DNA of 64,000 nt from Alteriqipengyuania flavescens (GCF_030406725.1 NZ_CP129107.1:1902501-1966500); one strand, 5' to 3'. Shown: positions 1 to 11,325, counted from the first letter of the stretch. Numbers and translations are program-made. Notes: generated by a model from the sequence alone, not told the origin.

Positions 1-461
1 GCGTGAAGGGGCCCAAGGGCACTCTCACCATGGGCTTGTCGGACCTCGTCGAGTACAAGCTGGACGACGGCGAAATCTCGGTGAAGCCGGCCAACGACAC
101 GCGCGCCGCACGCAACCACTGGGGCATGCAGCGCACGCTGGTGAACAACCTCGTCGAAGGCGTGACCGAAGGGTTCACCAAGGTCCTCGAGATCTCGGGC
201 GTCGGCTATCGTGCCGCGGTGAAGGGCAAGACCCTGAACCTGCAGCTCGGCTACAGCCACGACGTCGACATCGACATCCCCGAAGGAATCGAGATCAAGA
301 CTCCGGATCAGACCACCGTTGAGATCAGCGGGATCGACAAGCAGAAGGTCGGCCAGGTCGCCGCAGAAATCCGCCGCTGGCGCAAGCCCGAGCCGTACAA
401 GGGCAAGGGCATCAAGTACCGCGGCGAATACATCTTCCGCAAGGAAGGGAAGAAGAAGTAA
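1..461 (+). CDS. rplF: 50S ribosomal protein L6 (5' end cut by window edge)
   Basis: This is the C-terminal part of ribosomal protein L6, a large-subunit protein near the GTPase centre. The reading frame is open to the left edge, so the true start lies outside; about 152 of the usual 175-180 residues are visible. The segment opens with VKGPKGTL, which in L6 sits about 25 residues from the N-terminus, and ends with the family signature [16 protein letters not shown] followed by a basic KEGKKK tail. The next gene, rplR, starts 2 bp after the stop, as expected in the spc operon. The GTG at position 3 is an internal valine codon and not a start. Confidence 0.97.
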   Translation, partial: VKGPKGTLTMGLSDLVEYKLDDGEISVKPANDTRAARNHWGMQRTLVNNLVEGVTEGFTKVLEISGVGYRAAVKGKTLNLQLGYSHDVDIDIPEGIEIKTPDQTTVEISGIDKQKVGQVAAEIRRWRKPEPYKGKGIKYRGEYIFRKEGKKK

Positions 462-462
462 G

Positions 463-807
463 ATGGCAAAGCTTTCTCTTTTTGAACGCCGCCGCCGCCG
501 TGTGCGCAGCGCCCTGCGCGCCCGTGGCAGCCAGCGTCCGCGCCTGTCGGTGCACCGCACCGGCCGGCACATCTACGCGCAGGTCATCGACGATGCGGAA
601 GGCAAGACCGTTGCCGCCGCATCCACGCTCGGCGCCAAGTCGTCGGGTGCGAATGTCGATGCCGCCGCGCAGGTCGGCAAGGACATCGCCGCCGCCGCCA
701 AGAAGGCCGGCGTCACCTCCGTCGTGTTCGATCGCGGCGGCTTCCTGTTCCACGGCCGTGTGAAAGCACTGGCCGACGCCGCCCGCGAAGGCGGGCTGGA
801 GTTCTGA
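463..807 (+). CDS. rplR: 50S ribosomal protein L18
   Basis: L18, 114 residues, binds 5S rRNA and helps load it onto the large subunit. The start [15 protein letters not shown] with its very basic N-terminus and the C-terminal [26 protein letters not shown] are typical of the family, and the length is standard. The ATG lies one base after the rplF stop and 2 bp before rpsE, so it is translated within the spc operon. A longer reading frame runs upstream inside rplF, but its residues are not L18-like, so the start at 463 was chosen. Confidence 0.97.
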   Translation: MAKLSLFERRRRRVRSALRARGSQRPRLSVHRTGRHIYAQVIDDAEGKTVAAASTLGAKSSGANVDAAAQVGKDIAAAAKKAGVTSVVFDRGGFLFHGRVKALADAAREGGLEF

Positions 808-809
808 TA

Positions 810-1667
810 ATGGCTGACGACAAGAACACTCCCGCAGAAGAGCCCAAGATCGAAGAGACCGCTGCTGCCGAAGCGGAGACTCCGAAGACGGACGCTACCG
901 AACAGGCGAGCGCCGATGCGAACATCGACGGCTCCACCCCGACGCCGACGACGACCAGCACCGAAGCTGCGGACAACCAGTCCGCTGCCGACGGCGATCC
1001 GGCCCAGCCCAGCGAAGCACGCGGTGGCCGTGGCGGCGGTCGCGGTGGCGATCGTGGTGGTCGCGACAACCGTGGCGGCCGCGGCCGCGACAACCGCGGT
1101 GGCCGTGGACGTGGCCGGGACGAGGACGATGGCGAAGAGCTGATCGAAAAGCTCGTCCACATCAACCGCGTCTCCAAGACGGTGAAGGGCGGCAAGCGCT
1201 TTGGTTTCGCCGCACTCGTGGTCGTCGGTGACGGCCAGGGCCGCGTCGGTTTCGGCCACGGCAAGGCCCGCGAAGTGCCGGAAGCCATCAACAAGGCCAC
1301 CGCAGCCGCGAAGAAGAAGATGGTTCGCGTTCCGCTGAAGGAAGGCCGCACGCTGCACCACGATGCCAAGGGCCGTTTCGGCGCCGGCAAGGTCGTGGTC
1401 CGCACGGCGCCTCCGGGTACCGGCATCATCGCAGGCGGTCCGATGCGTGCCGTGTTCGAAGCGCTCGGCGTTGCCGACGTGGTGACCAAGTCGGTGGGCA
1501 CCTCGAACCCCTATAACATGATCCGCGCCACGTTCGATGGCCTGGGCAACCAGACTTCGCCGAAGTCGGTCGCACAGCGTCGCGGCAAGAAGGTCGCCGA
1601 CTTGCTCGGTCGCGGTGGCGCCAGCGAAGCGGAGGCCAAGGCCGACGCTGAAGCGATTGCGGAGTAA
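810..1667 (+). CDS. rpsE: 30S ribosomal protein S5 with long RGG-rich N-terminal extension
   Basis: S5 is a small-subunit protein involved in decoding accuracy. The S5 core starts near residue 108 ([19 protein letters not shown]) and runs through [17 protein letters not shown] and [18 protein letters not shown] to a short acidic tail. At 285 residues it is much longer than the E. coli protein (about 166). The extra part has two segments: residues 1-70, acidic and rich in Ala/Thr/Glu, and residues 71-103, a run of RGG/RGR/DRGG repeats. The ATG follows the rplR stop by 2 bp and no good internal start precedes the core, so the extension is probably translated. Extended S5 proteins occur in sphingomonads; the role of the RGG box is unknown to me. 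Confidence 0.96.
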   Translation: MADDKNTPAEEPKIEETAAAEAETPKTDATEQASADANIDGSTPTPTTTSTEAADNQSAADGDPAQPSEARGGRGGGRGGDRGGRDNRGGRGRDNRGGRGRGRDEDDGEELIEKLVHINRVSKTVKGGKRFGFAALVVVGDGQGRVGFGHGKAREVPEAINKATAAAKKKMVRVPLKEGRTLHHDAKGRFGAGKVVVRTAPPGTGIIAGGPMRAVFEALGVADVVTKSVGTSNPYNMIRATFDGLGNQTSPKSVAQRRGKKVADLLGRGGASEAEAKADAEAIAE

Positions 1668-1672
1668 TCCAG

Positions 1673-1861
1673 ATGGCTGACAAGAAAACCATCAAGATCC
1701 GTCAGATCGGTTCGCCGATCCGTCGTCCGGAAGTCCAGCGCAAGATGCTGATCGGCCTGGGCCTGAACAAGATGCACAAGGTCGTCGAAGTTCAGGACAC
1801 GCCGGAAGTGCGCGGGGCGATCCGCAAGCTTCCCCACATGGTGGAAGTAATCAACGACTGA
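1673..1861 (+). CDS. rpmD: 50S ribosomal protein L30
   Basis: L30, 62 residues, a small globular large-subunit protein. The sequence has the family pattern [30 protein letters not shown] and ends [17 protein letters not shown]. It lies 5 bp after rpsE and is followed by a GC-rich hairpin and then rplO, the standard spc-operon order. Confidence 0.97.
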   Translation: MADKKTIKIRQIGSPIRRPEVQRKMLIGLGLNKMHKVVEVQDTPEVRGAIRKLPHMVEVIND

Positions 1862-1872
1862 CCGGACGCGCG

Positions 1873-1890
1873 GCCCCGCTTCGGCGGGGC
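1873..1890 (+). other. GC-rich stem-loop between rpmD and rplO
   Basis: A 7-bp perfect stem (GCCCCGC / GCGGGGC) closed by a TTCG tetraloop, 11 bp after the rpmD stop. No T-run follows, so it is not a classic intrinsic terminator; it may be a transcript stability or processing hairpin within the spc operon. Confidence 0.5.
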
Positions 1891-1938
1891 TTCGCATCCA
1901 TCCTTTCAGCGCGAATTAAAGCGAAAGCGAGTGCACAC

Positions 1939-2490
1939 ATGACTATCAAACTCAACGACCTCCGCGACAATCCGGGCGCCCGCAAGGAACGCGTGCGCGT
2001 CGGCCGCGGCATCGGTTCGGGCAAGGGCAAGACCGCCGCACGCGGCCAGAAGGGCCAGAAGAGCCGTTCGGGCGTCGCCGTTAAGGGCTTCGAAGGCGGC
2101 CAGATGCCGCTGCACATGCGCCTGCCGAAGCGCGGCTTCAACAATCCGTTCGGCAAGGACTTCGCCGAAGTGAACCTGGGCATGGTCCAGAAGTTCATCG
2201 ACGCGAAGAAGCTGGATGCCAAGAAGGACATCGACCACGCAGCGCTGAAGGCCGCCGGCCTAGCACGCGGCGGCAAGGACGGTGTCCGCCTGCTCGGCAA
2301 GGGCGAACTGAAGGCCAAGGCCAAGTTCGTCGTCCACGGCGCTTCGAAGGGTGCCATGGAAGCGGTCGAGAAGGCCGGCGGTTCGGTCGAGATCGTGTCC
2401 GCCAAGCCGGCCAAGGCCGATGCGGACGCAGGCGCAAAGGCTGGCAAGGCCAAGAAAACCGACAAGAAGTCCGCCAAGAAGGCCGACTAA
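1939..2490 (+). CDS. rplO: 50S ribosomal protein L15
   Basis: L15, 183 residues, a late-assembly protein of the large subunit. The glycine/arginine-rich N-terminus ([35 protein letters not shown], broken here across the motif) and the central [17 protein letters not shown] segment are diagnostic. The last 30 or so residues form an Ala/Lys/Asp-rich low-complexity tail that makes it longer than the E. coli protein (144). It lies in the usual position between rpmD and secY. Confidence 0.96.
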   Translation: MTIKLNDLRDNPGARKERVRVGRGIGSGKGKTAARGQKGQKSRSGVAVKGFEGGQMPLHMRLPKRGFNNPFGKDFAEVNLGMVQKFIDAKKLDAKKDIDHAALKAAGLARGGKDGVRLLGKGELKAKAKFVVHGASKGAMEAVEKAGGSVEIVSAKPAKADADAGAKAGKAKKTDKKSAKKAD

Positions 2491-2504
2491 GCGGTAAAAC
2501 GGAT

Positions 2505-2530
2505 CGGGCGGGGTTTTGCTTCCCCGCCCG
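2505..2530 (+). other. Stem-loop between rplO and secY
   Basis: A 9-bp stem (CGGGCGGGG / CCCCGCCCG) with an 8-nt loop rich in T lies just after rplO. The T-run is in the loop and not after the stem, so termination is doubtful; it may reduce read-through or protect the upstream mRNA. Confidence 0.4.
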
Positions 2531-2599
2531 CATCCTATATGAGCGCTTCGCTCTTGCCGGGGAGGGACCGGCGGCTCCAAAGCTGGGCATGGAACGACA

Positions 2600-3979
2600 A
2601 TGGCATCACGCGCCGACAATCTCGCAGCAAACCTGAGTTTCGCCAATTTTTCCAAGGCGACCGAGCTCAAGCAGCGTATCTGGTTCACCATCGGCGCACT
2701 GATCGTGTTCCGTTTCATGAGCTTCGTGCCGCTGCCGGGTGTCAACCCGACGGTGCTGAACTCGCTTTACGACCAGACCCGCGGCGGCGTGCTCGACCTG
2801 TTCAACGCCTTTTCGGGCGGCAGCCTGGAGCGGATGAGCATCATCGCGCTCGGCGTTATGCCCTACATCACCGCCTCCATCGTCGTGCAGATGGCATCCG
2901 CCCTGCATCCAACGCTTATGGCCCTCAAGAAAGAGGGCGAGGCCGGGCGCAAGAAGCTGAACCAGTACACCCGCTACGGCACGGTGTTCCTGTGCGTAAT
3001 CCAGGGCTGGTTCATCGCATCGGGGCTTGAGGCGTTCGGCGCCTCGCAGGGCCTGCAGGCGGTGGTCGACCCCGGCTACATGTTCCGCGTCGGCGCGGTC
3101 ATCAGCCTTGTCGGCGGAACCATGTTCCTGCTCTGGCTGGGCGAGCAGATCACGAGCCGCGGCATCGGCAACGGCGTGTCGCTGATCATCATGGCCGGCA
3201 TCGTCGCCCAGTTTCCGACTTTCACGACCAACCTGTTCTCCGGCTACAGCTCCGGCTCGATCGGCGCGGGCCTCATCATCGGCCTGCTCGTGATGCTGGT
3301 GCTGCTCATCCTCGGCATCTGTTTCATGGAGCGAGCCCAGCGCCGCCTGCTGATCCAGTATCCCAAGCGTGCGACCCAGAACGGCCAGATGCAGGCGGAC
3401 CGCAGCCACCTGCCGCTGAAGCTCAATACCGCGGGCGTCATCCCGCCGATCTTCGCCAGCTCGCTGCTTCTCTTGCCGCTCACGGTGACGCAGTTCGCCG
3501 GCAACTCGATCGACACGACGAGTGGCGGCGGCACGATCCTGCAGCAAGTGCTGCAGTATCTCCAGCACGGCCAGCCGCTCTACATGCTGCTCTATGCCGC
3601 GCTCATCATCTTCTTCTGCTTCTTCTACACCGCCATCGTCTTCAACCCGGAAGAGACGGCGGAAAACCTGAAGAAGAACGGCGGCTTCATCCCTGGCATC
3701 CGTCCGGGCAAGCGCACCGCGGACTATCTCGATTACGTGCTCACCCGCGTGACGGTGGTCGGGGCGATCTACCTCACCATCGTCTGCGTCGTTCCCGAAT
3801 GGGGTATCGCGCAGACCGGCCTGCCGCTGTTTCTGGGCGGGACCAGCCTGCTGATCGTGGTCAACGTTACGGTTGACACCATCACGCAGATCCAGTCGCA
3901 CCTGCTGGCGCACCAGTATGGCGACTTGATCAAGAAGGCGAATCTCAAGGGCAAGGGCCGGCGTCCGCGCAGGCAATAA
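2600..3979 (+). CDS. secY: Preprotein translocase subunit SecY
   Basis: SecY, 459 residues, is the channel-forming subunit of the SecYEG translocon in the inner membrane. About ten hydrophobic segments are visible, from FTIGALIVFRFMSFVPLPG near residue 30 to the last segment near residue 410. Family blocks include the TM2 plug region GGSLERMSIIALGVMPYITASI, the cytoplasmic loop SRGIGNGVSLIIMAGIVA, and NPEETAENLKKNGGFIPGIRPG. It ends with the basic tail GKGRRPRRQ. It sits between rplO and adk, as in many bacteria. Confidence 0.97.
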   Translation: MASRADNLAANLSFANFSKATELKQRIWFTIGALIVFRFMSFVPLPGVNPTVLNSLYDQTRGGVLDLFNAFSGGSLERMSIIALGVMPYITASIVVQMASALHPTLMALKKEGEAGRKKLNQYTRYGTVFLCVIQGWFIASGLEAFGASQGLQAVVDPGYMFRVGAVISLVGGTMFLLWLGEQITSRGIGNGVSLIIMAGIVAQFPTFTTNLFSGYSSGSIGAGLIIGLLVMLVLLILGICFMERAQRRLLIQYPKRATQNGQMQADRSHLPLKLNTAGVIPPIFASSLLLLPLTVTQFAGNSIDTTSGGGTILQQVLQYLQHGQPLYMLLYAALIIFFCFFYTAIVFNPEETAENLKKNGGFIPGIRPGKRTADYLDYVLTRVTVVGAIYLTIVCVVPEWGIAQTGLPLFLGGTSLLIVVNVTVDTITQIQSHLLAHQYGDLIKKANLKGKGRRPRRQ

Positions 3980-4093
3980 GCGGCGGGTATTTCCCCGGCA
4001 GGGGCGGCCCGCGCTGCCTTGCGCTGGCATGATGCTGCGCTAGGGTGCCCGCTTCCTTCGAACCTTCCGATTCCACACCGGGAGCCTACTTAC

Positions 4094-4744
4094 GTGAACA
4101 TCATCCTCCTCGGACCTCCCGGCGCGGGCAAGGGCACCCAGGCTCACCGACTGACCGAACATCACGGCATGCGCCAGCTTTCGACCGGTGACATGCTGCG
4201 CGCGGCGGTCAAGGCGCAGACCCCGGTCGGCATAAAGGCGAAGGAAGTGATGGACCGCGGCGAGCTGGTCTCCGACGAGATCGTCTCCGCCCTGATCGAC
4301 GCCGAGCTGGAAGCTATGGGCGACGATGTCGGCGCCATCTTCGACGGCTATCCCCGCACTGCGGCGCAGGCCGAACAGCTCGACGGCATCCTGGGCAAGC
4401 ACAACCGCGCGCTCGACCACGTTATCGAGCTGGAGGTGGATGTGGACGCGCTGGTGAAGCGCATCACCGGCCGCTTCTCCTGCGCCAATTGCGGCGCGCT
4501 CTACCACAACACCGCGAACCCGCCCGAGAAAGAGGGCGTCTGCGACCAATGCGGCGGGACCGAATTCAAGCGCCGGCCCGACGATAACGAGGAAACCGTG
4601 CGCACCCGCATGGACGAATACCGCAGGAAGACGGCGCCGATCCTGCCGATCTATGAAGAGCGCGGGATCGTTACCCGGGTGGACGGCATGGGCGAGATCG
4701 ACGACGTCACGACCGCGATCGAAAGCGTCATTGCCCCCGCTTGA
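4094..4744 (+). CDS. adk: Adenylate kinase (GTG start)
   Basis: Adenylate kinase, 216 residues, converts AMP and ATP to two ADP in the cytoplasm. The P-loop GPPGAGKGTQ is at residues 7-16, followed by STGDMLR and GYPRT. The LID domain carries a C-x2-C...C-x2-C set (CANC near residue 130 and CDQC about 18 residues later), suggesting a structural zinc site. The GTG at 4094 is chosen because the protein then begins directly with the family N-terminus VNIILLGPPGAGKG and a GGAG lies about 9 bases upstream; the upstream ATG at 4019 would add residues unlike the family. It follows secY by 114 bp. Confidence 0.95.
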   Translation: MNIILLGPPGAGKGTQAHRLTEHHGMRQLSTGDMLRAAVKAQTPVGIKAKEVMDRGELVSDEIVSALIDAELEAMGDDVGAIFDGYPRTAAQAEQLDGILGKHNRALDHVIELEVDVDALVKRITGRFSCANCGALYHNTANPPEKEGVCDQCGGTEFKRRPDDNEETVRTRMDEYRRKTAPILPIYEERGIVTRVDGMGEIDDVTTAIESVIAPA

Positions 4745-4795
4745 GGCGCTTTCCCCGCGCGCCATACTCCGGCACATTGCAGGGAAGGGTTCGGC

Positions 4796-5353
4796 ATGAA
4801 ATTACTATCGATACTGGGAAGTGCGCTTGCGCTCACGGTTCTGGCCGCGCCCGCGCAGGCCGAAGTCGTGCAATCGTCCGAGCTCGGTTTCGTCACGTCC
4901 GACAGCACCATCGTGAAAGCCGCGCCGGACGAAGTTTGGGACGATCTCGTGGAGCCGTCCGAATGGTGGAACCCCGACCACAGCTATTCGCTCGATGCGG
5001 AGAATTTCTACCTCGATGCCTACGAGGCTGGCTGCTTCTGCGAGAGCTTGCCGGACGACGGTTTTGCCGAGCACATGCGGGTCATCCACGCCGCGCCCGG
5101 CAAGCTGCTGCGGATGTCGGGCGCGATCGGCCCGCTGCAATCCGAAGCGATCACGGGCACGCTCTCGATCGCGCTGACGCCGGTAGACGGCGGCACGAAG
5201 ATCGAGTGGACCTATGTGGTCATCGGATACGGGCGCTTCCCGATGGAGGCCATCGCAACGGCGGTGGATGCCGTGCAGAGCGAGCAGCTGATGCGCTTAG
5301 CACGGCTTGTGGATAATGCGACGCCCCAGGTTCCGGTACAGCCGATACACTGA
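4796..5353 (+). CDS. Exported SRPBCC (START-like) domain protein
   Basis: A 185-residue protein with a clear signal peptide (MKLLSILGSALALTVLAAPAQA, cleavage after AQA) followed by a START/SRPBCC-type fold: the order ADEVWDDLVEPSEWWNPDHSYS-like start, ITGTLSIALTPVDGGTKIEWTYVV in the middle and a long C-terminal helix is typical of polyketide cyclase-like ligand-binding domains. It is predicted periplasmic and probably binds a small hydrophobic ligand; the ligand is unknown. It sits 51 bp after adk and before rpsM, an unusual place inside the ribosomal region. Confidence 0.75.
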   Translation: MKLLSILGSALALTVLAAPAQAEVVQSSELGFVTSDSTIVKAAPDEVWDDLVEPSEWWNPDHSYSLDAENFYLDAYEAGCFCESLPDDGFAEHMRVIHAAPGKLLRMSGAIGPLQSEAITGTLSIALTPVDGGTKIEWTYVVIGYGRFPMEAIATAVDAVQSEQLMRLARLVDNATPQVPVQPIH

Positions 5354-5443
5354 TCCGGACCCGCTCCCGGTTGCAATCGGACGCGCGGTTAGTATATAGC
5401 TGTCGCATCGACGCGATATTCCGCGTCCTGCCGCACGTGCTGG

Positions 5444-5472
5444 TTGACGGGGCGTGCGAATCATCTTAAGCG
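5444..5472 (+). promoter_or_regulatory. Candidate promoter upstream of rpsM
   Basis: A TTGACG hexamer at 5444-5449, a 17-base spacer and TAAGCG at 5467-5472 lie in the 285-bp gap before rpsM. The -35 box is good, the -10 box poor, as is common in alphaproteobacteria. The gap holds no convincing gene, so it probably carries the promoter and leader of the alpha operon (rpsM-rpsK-rpoA-rplQ). Confidence 0.4.
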
Positions 5473-5638
5473 CGCGCACTATTCGACAGTTGGCGGGTTA
5501 TCCGGTAGGCATCGGCGATGACGATGTCCCATCCGGGCCTTTTGCGTTTCCAGCGCAAGCCTCCCGCCGCAGTCGAAGTCAAAGCGATGAGATAGGGGTG
5601 GCCGACCGGCCAAAACCCTGTGGAGCATGGAGAAGTAA

Positions 5639-6007
5639 GTGGCTCGTATTGCCGGGGTCAATATCCCCACCAACAAGCGCGTGATTATCGCGCTCACCTA
5701 CATCCACGGTATCGGCCGCACCCAGGCCGTGAAGATCGCCGACAAGCTCGGCATCGATCACACCGTGCGTGTCCAGGACCTGACCGACGCCGAAGTCGTC
5801 CAGATCCGTGAAACGATCGACAGCGACTACACCGTCGAAGGCGACCTTCGCCGCCAGACCGCGATGAACATCAAGCGCCTGATGGACCTGCGGTCCTACC
5901 GCGGCCTTCGCCATCGTAACGGCCTGCCGGTCCGCGGCCAGCGCACGCACACCAATGCGCGCACCCGCAAGGGCAAGGCCAAGCCGATCGCCGGCAAGAA
6001 GAAATAG
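5639..6007 (+). CDS. rpsM: 30S ribosomal protein S13 (GTG start)
   Basis: S13, 122 residues, contacts P-site tRNA and forms intersubunit bridges. It begins with GTG giving [26 protein letters not shown], the family N-terminus, and carries [24 protein letters not shown] followed by a lysine-rich tail. It opens the alpha operon after a gap with a candidate promoter. Confidence 0.97.
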   Translation: MARIAGVNIPTNKRVIIALTYIHGIGRTQAVKIADKLGIDHTVRVQDLTDAEVVQIRETIDSDYTVEGDLRRQTAMNIKRLMDLRSYRGLRHRNGLPVRGQRTHTNARTRKGKAKPIAGKKK

Positions 6008-6012
6008 GATCA

Positions 6013-6037
6013 GAAAACAGTCCGGGGGACTGTTTTC
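6013..6037. repeat. 11-bp perfect inverted repeat between rpsM and rpsK
   Basis: GAAAACAGTCC (6013-6023), a GGG loop, and GGACTGTTTTC (6027-6037) form a perfect hairpin 5 bp after the rpsM stop. The right arm ends in TTTTC, so it could terminate weakly, but rpsK and rpoA follow in the same direction. It may instead be a copy of a dispersed palindrome. Confidence 0.6.
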
Positions 6038-6135
6038 CCTATTTCTCCGCCGGAGGCAGGGGAATGGGAAGCGATCCTTCCGATACTAGGAAAGCAGAGG
6101 CGGTCTAAGCGCCTCCAACCTACGAGGAATTCAAC

Positions 6136-6525
6136 ATGGCACGCGAACCCAGCCGCATCCGGCGCCGCGAGCGGAAAAACATCTCCAGCGGCGTTGCGCA
6201 CATCAACGCCAGCTTCAACAACACCATGATCACCATCACCGACGCACAGGGCAACGCGATCAGCTGGTCCAGCGCCGGCATGATGGGCTTCAAGGGCAGC
6301 CGCAAGTCCACCCCGTACGCCGCGCAGGTCGCTGCGGACGATGCGGGCAAGAAGGCCGCCGAACATGGTGTCCGCACCCTGGAAGTCGAAGTGAAGGGCC
6401 CGGGTTCGGGCCGCGAGAGCGCACTGCGTGGTCTTGCCGCTGTCGGCTTCACGATCACTTCGATCCGCGACGTCACGCCGATCCCGCACAACGGGGTCCG
6501 GCCGTCCAAGCGTCGCCGCGTCTGA
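6136..6525 (+). CDS. rpsK: 30S ribosomal protein S11
   Basis: S11, 129 residues, lines the mRNA exit region of the small subunit. Diagnostic segments are [41 protein letters not shown] and the C-terminal [20 protein letters not shown]. An AGGAAT ribosome-binding sequence precedes the ATG. Normal length and operon position between rpsM and rpoA. Confidence 0.98.
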   Translation: MAREPSRIRRRERKNISSGVAHINASFNNTMITITDAQGNAISWSSAGMMGFKGSRKSTPYAAQVAADDAGKKAAEHGVRTLEVEVKGPGSGRESALRGLAAVGFTITSIRDVTPIPHNGVRPSKRRRV

Positions 6526-6629
6526 TCGAAGTTCCGGCGGGGCAGCCCGCCGCAAGTCTCTTCGGATCGGCCGCGGCGTCAAAAACGCTTGCGGCCTTTC
6601 CTGCTAATTTCACACCCTAGGGGAAATCC

Positions 6630-7685
6630 ATGTCCGTCAATACGAAGAACTGGCAGGAACTGAAAAAGCCGAACACGCTCGAAGTGAAGGAAGGCAGCGA
6701 CAAGAGGCGCAAGGCCACCTTCGTTGCCGAGCCGCTCGAGCGTGGCTTCGGCCTCACGCTCGGCAATGCGCTGCGCCGCGTGCTGCTCTCCAGCCTGCAG
6801 GGCGCCGCGATCACCTCGATCAAGATCGAAAACGTGCTGCACGAATTCAGCAGTCTGGCCGGCGTGCGCGAAGATGTCACCGACATCGTCCTCAACGTGA
6901 AGCAGATCGCGCTGAAGATGGAAGGTGAAGGCCCCAAGCGCCTGCAGCTGTCCGCCACCGGCCCCGCCACCGTCAAGGCCGGCGACATCGCCGTGTCGGG
7001 CGACATCGAAGTCCTCAACAAGGATCTCGTGCTCTGCCACCTCGACGAAGGCGCGACGCTGAACATGGAACTGACCGCGGACACGGGTAAGGGTTATGTT
7101 CCCGCCGTGCAGAACCGTCCGGCCGACGCGCCGATCGGCCTGATCCCGGTCGACAGCCTGTATTCGCCGATCCGCCAGGTCAGCTACAAGGTCGACAATG
7201 CCCGCGTCGGGCAGGAACTCGACTATGACAAGCTGAACCTGACGATCGAGACCGACGGCACCGTCACCCCGGAAGATGCGATCGCCTATGCCGCGCGCAT
7301 CCTGCAGGACCAGCTGACGCTGTTCGTCCACTTCGAAGACGGTATCCCGCAGCCGCAGAGCGCCATGATCGGCGTGGCCGCGGAACCGCAGCAGGACGAT
7401 GCCAACCAGCTCAACCGCTACCTCCTCAAGAAGGTGGACGAGCTGGAACTGTCGGTCCGCAGCGCCAACTGCCTGAAGAACGACAACATCATCTACATCG
7501 GCGACCTGGTCCAGAAGACCGAAGCCGAGATGCTGCGGACGCCGAACTTCGGCCGCAAGTCCCTGAACGAGATCAAGGAAGTGCTTTCCAGCATGGGCCT
7601 GCGTCTCGGCATGGACATCCCCGGCTGGCCGCCGGAAAACATCGAGGAAATGGCCAAGAAGCTCGAACAGGAGCTGCTGGGCTAA
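6630..7685 (+). CDS. rpoA: DNA-directed RNA polymerase subunit alpha
   Basis: The 351-residue alpha subunit initiates RNA polymerase assembly through its N-terminal domain and contacts UP elements and activators with its C-terminal domain. Visible blocks are [34 protein letters not shown] near residue 30, the central [18 protein letters not shown] region, and the CTD from about residue 255 ([23 protein letters not shown], broken here, then [19 protein letters not shown]). It is in the usual place between rpsK and rplQ, with a GGGGAAAT ribosome-binding sequence. Confidence 0.98.
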   Translation: MSVNTKNWQELKKPNTLEVKEGSDKRRKATFVAEPLERGFGLTLGNALRRVLLSSLQGAAITSIKIENVLHEFSSLAGVREDVTDIVLNVKQIALKMEGEGPKRLQLSATGPATVKAGDIAVSGDIEVLNKDLVLCHLDEGATLNMELTADTGKGYVPAVQNRPADAPIGLIPVDSLYSPIRQVSYKVDNARVGQELDYDKLNLTIETDGTVTPEDAIAYAARILQDQLTLFVHFEDGIPQPQSAMIGVAAEPQQDDANQLNRYLLKKVDELELSVRSANCLKNDNIIYIGDLVQKTEAEMLRTPNFGRKSLNEIKEVLSSMGLRLGMDIPGWPPENIEEMAKKLEQELLG

Positions 7686-7773
7686 ACCCGCTCACGGGGA
7701 ATGGGCCGGACCCCTTAATCCGGCCCGTATCGGGCTACCTCGTACGGGCCCCCTACGAACGAAGGAATGAATT

Positions 7774-8193
7774 ATGCGTCACGGAATTCGCCAGCGTAAG
7801 CTGCAGCGCAAGACAGGCCACCGCAAGGCCCTGTTCCGCAACATGTCGGCCGCGCTGATCAAGCACGAACAGATCCTCACCACCATGCCGAAGGCGAAGG
7901 AACTGCGTCCCTACGTCGAAAAGCTGGTCACGCTCGCCAAGAAGGGCGGCCTGTCCAACCGCCGCCTGGCCGCATCGCGCCTGCTCGACCCGGCGCAGGA
8001 AAAGAAGCTCTTCGAAGTTCTGGCTGAGCGCTACAAGGATCGTGACGGCGGCTACACCCGCGTCATCAAGGCCGGCTACCGCGGCAGCGACGCCGCGCAG
8101 ATGGCCGTCATCGAGTTCGTCGACCGCGATGAAGACGCCAAGGGCCAGGACAGCGGCCCGGTGATGACGGACGATGAATACGAAGACGCCTGA
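7774..8193 (+). CDS. rplQ: 50S ribosomal protein L17
   Basis: L17, 139 residues, surrounds the peptide exit tunnel. The start [24 protein letters not shown] and the internal [25 protein letters not shown]-type segment are unmistakable. The last 20 residues are acidic ([16 protein letters not shown]), an extension common in alphaproteobacteria. It closes the alpha operon and is followed by a strong terminator. Confidence 0.98.
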   Translation: MRHGIRQRKLQRKTGHRKALFRNMSAALIKHEQILTTMPKAKELRPYVEKLVTLAKKGGLSNRRLAASRLLDPAQEKKLFEVLAERYKDRDGGYTRVIKAGYRGSDAAQMAVIEFVDRDEDAKGQDSGPVMTDDEYEDA

Positions 8194-8216
8194 GGCGCTT
8201 CGCATCGCGAGATACG

Positions 8217-8254
8217 AAAGGGGCCGCCGGTGAAATCCGGCGGCCCCTTTTCTT
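8217..8254 (+). terminator. Intrinsic terminator of the alpha operon
   Basis: A perfect 14-bp stem (AAAGGGGCCGCCGG at 8217-8230 with its complement at 8237-8250), a TGAAAT loop, and a tract TTTTCTTT. It lies 24 bp after the rplQ stop and is the strongest terminator in the first 10 kb. Confidence 0.95.
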
Positions 8255-8310
8255 TGCGCGCACAGTGGTTACACGGGGACCCGAAACAGCGAATGTCCGG
8301 GAGAGACCGC

Positions 8311-10512
<2,202 letters not shown>

Positions 10513-10517
10513 ATTGG

Positions 10518-10565
10518 GACAGGCACCGTTCAGGATAAGTCCCGCTTTCCTGAACGGTGCCTGTC
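10518..10565. repeat. 18-bp perfect inverted repeat after the S9A peptidase gene
   Basis: GACAGGCACCGTTCAGGA at 10518-10535 is exactly complementary to 10548-10565, with a 12-nt loop. No T-run follows the stem. It could be a Rho-independent terminator without a U-tract or a member of a dispersed palindrome family with a CACCGTTC/GAACGGTG core. It begins 6 bp after the stop codon. Confidence 0.7.
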
Positions 10566-10661
10566 GCCCGAATTCAGGCTGATCTCAGTCGCCCCTTGGT
10601 AGAACGCAAACCACAGTGAGGGAGCGGCCCCGTTCCCCCAAGAGGATCTGAAAGGTTCGCC

Positions 10662-11213
10662 ATGACGAAGATAATGCCGAAAGCCCTCATGGGAACCATC
10701 GCTGCCGGTGCGATGGCCGTGTCGGTTGCAACCCCCGCCCAGGCCCAGGACCGCATCGACGGTGACGATATCGTCGCCGGCGCGCTGGTGATCGGTGGCC
10801 TCGCCGCCATCGCCGCCATTCTCGATGACGACGGCGACCGCTACGATCGCCGGTATGACCGTCGGTACGACTCCAGGTACGACCCTCGGTATAACAGCCG
10901 CTACGATCGCCGTTATCGCGCCGAGCGCGTTGTCGAACAGTGCGTGCGTACCGCCGAGAACGAGGCACGCCGTGCCGGATACCGCAGCGCCCGTGTGACG
11001 GAGCTGCGCGATGTCGACCGCAAGCGCGGCGGCTTCAACGTGAAGGGCCGAATGGTGGTCGAGGATAGCCGCTACGATCGCTATGACCGACGCTCGCGCT
11101 ATGACCGTCGCGGGGATCGCGGCCGCGACTACGACCGTGGCAGCTTCACCTGCAAGGTCCGCAACGGCCGGGTGGTCGATCTCGACTTCGACAACATCCG
11201 CGGCCTGCGCTGA
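10662..11213 (+). CDS. Exported Arg/Asp/Tyr-repeat protein
   Basis: A 183-residue protein of unknown function. The N-terminus is a signal peptide ending in ATPAQAQ, followed by a hydrophobic stretch (VAGALVIGGLAAIAAIL) that may be a membrane or interface segment, then a repeat tract of YDRR/YDSR/YDPR units (residues 66-86) and a C-terminal region with two cysteines (VEQCVRTAENEARRAGY and SFTCKVRNGRVVDLDFDNIRG). The C-terminal half resembles that of the next gene, so the two are likely paralogues. The reading frame matches the local codon use. Probably periplasmic. Confidence 0.8.
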   Translation: MTKIMPKALMGTIAAGAMAVSVATPAQAQDRIDGDDIVAGALVIGGLAAIAAILDDDGDRYDRRYDRRYDSRYDPRYNSRYDRRYRAERVVEQCVRTAENEARRAGYRSARVTELRDVDRKRGGFNVKGRMVVEDSRYDRYDRRSRYDRRGDRGRDYDRGSFTCKVRNGRVVDLDFDNIRGLR

Positions 11214-11325
11214 TCTGCGCACAAGACGCGAAATGACATGACCGATGGGCGGTTCAGGTTGGTTTCAGTCTGGGCCGCCCATTTCGTTTGCCGGACAGCG
11301 CGCGGCATCGCGCCGGGAGGATTCG

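Noticed and set aside
5308-5316. Perfect DnaA box TGTGGATAA
   Set aside because: A single site inside a coding sequence with no neighbouring boxes.
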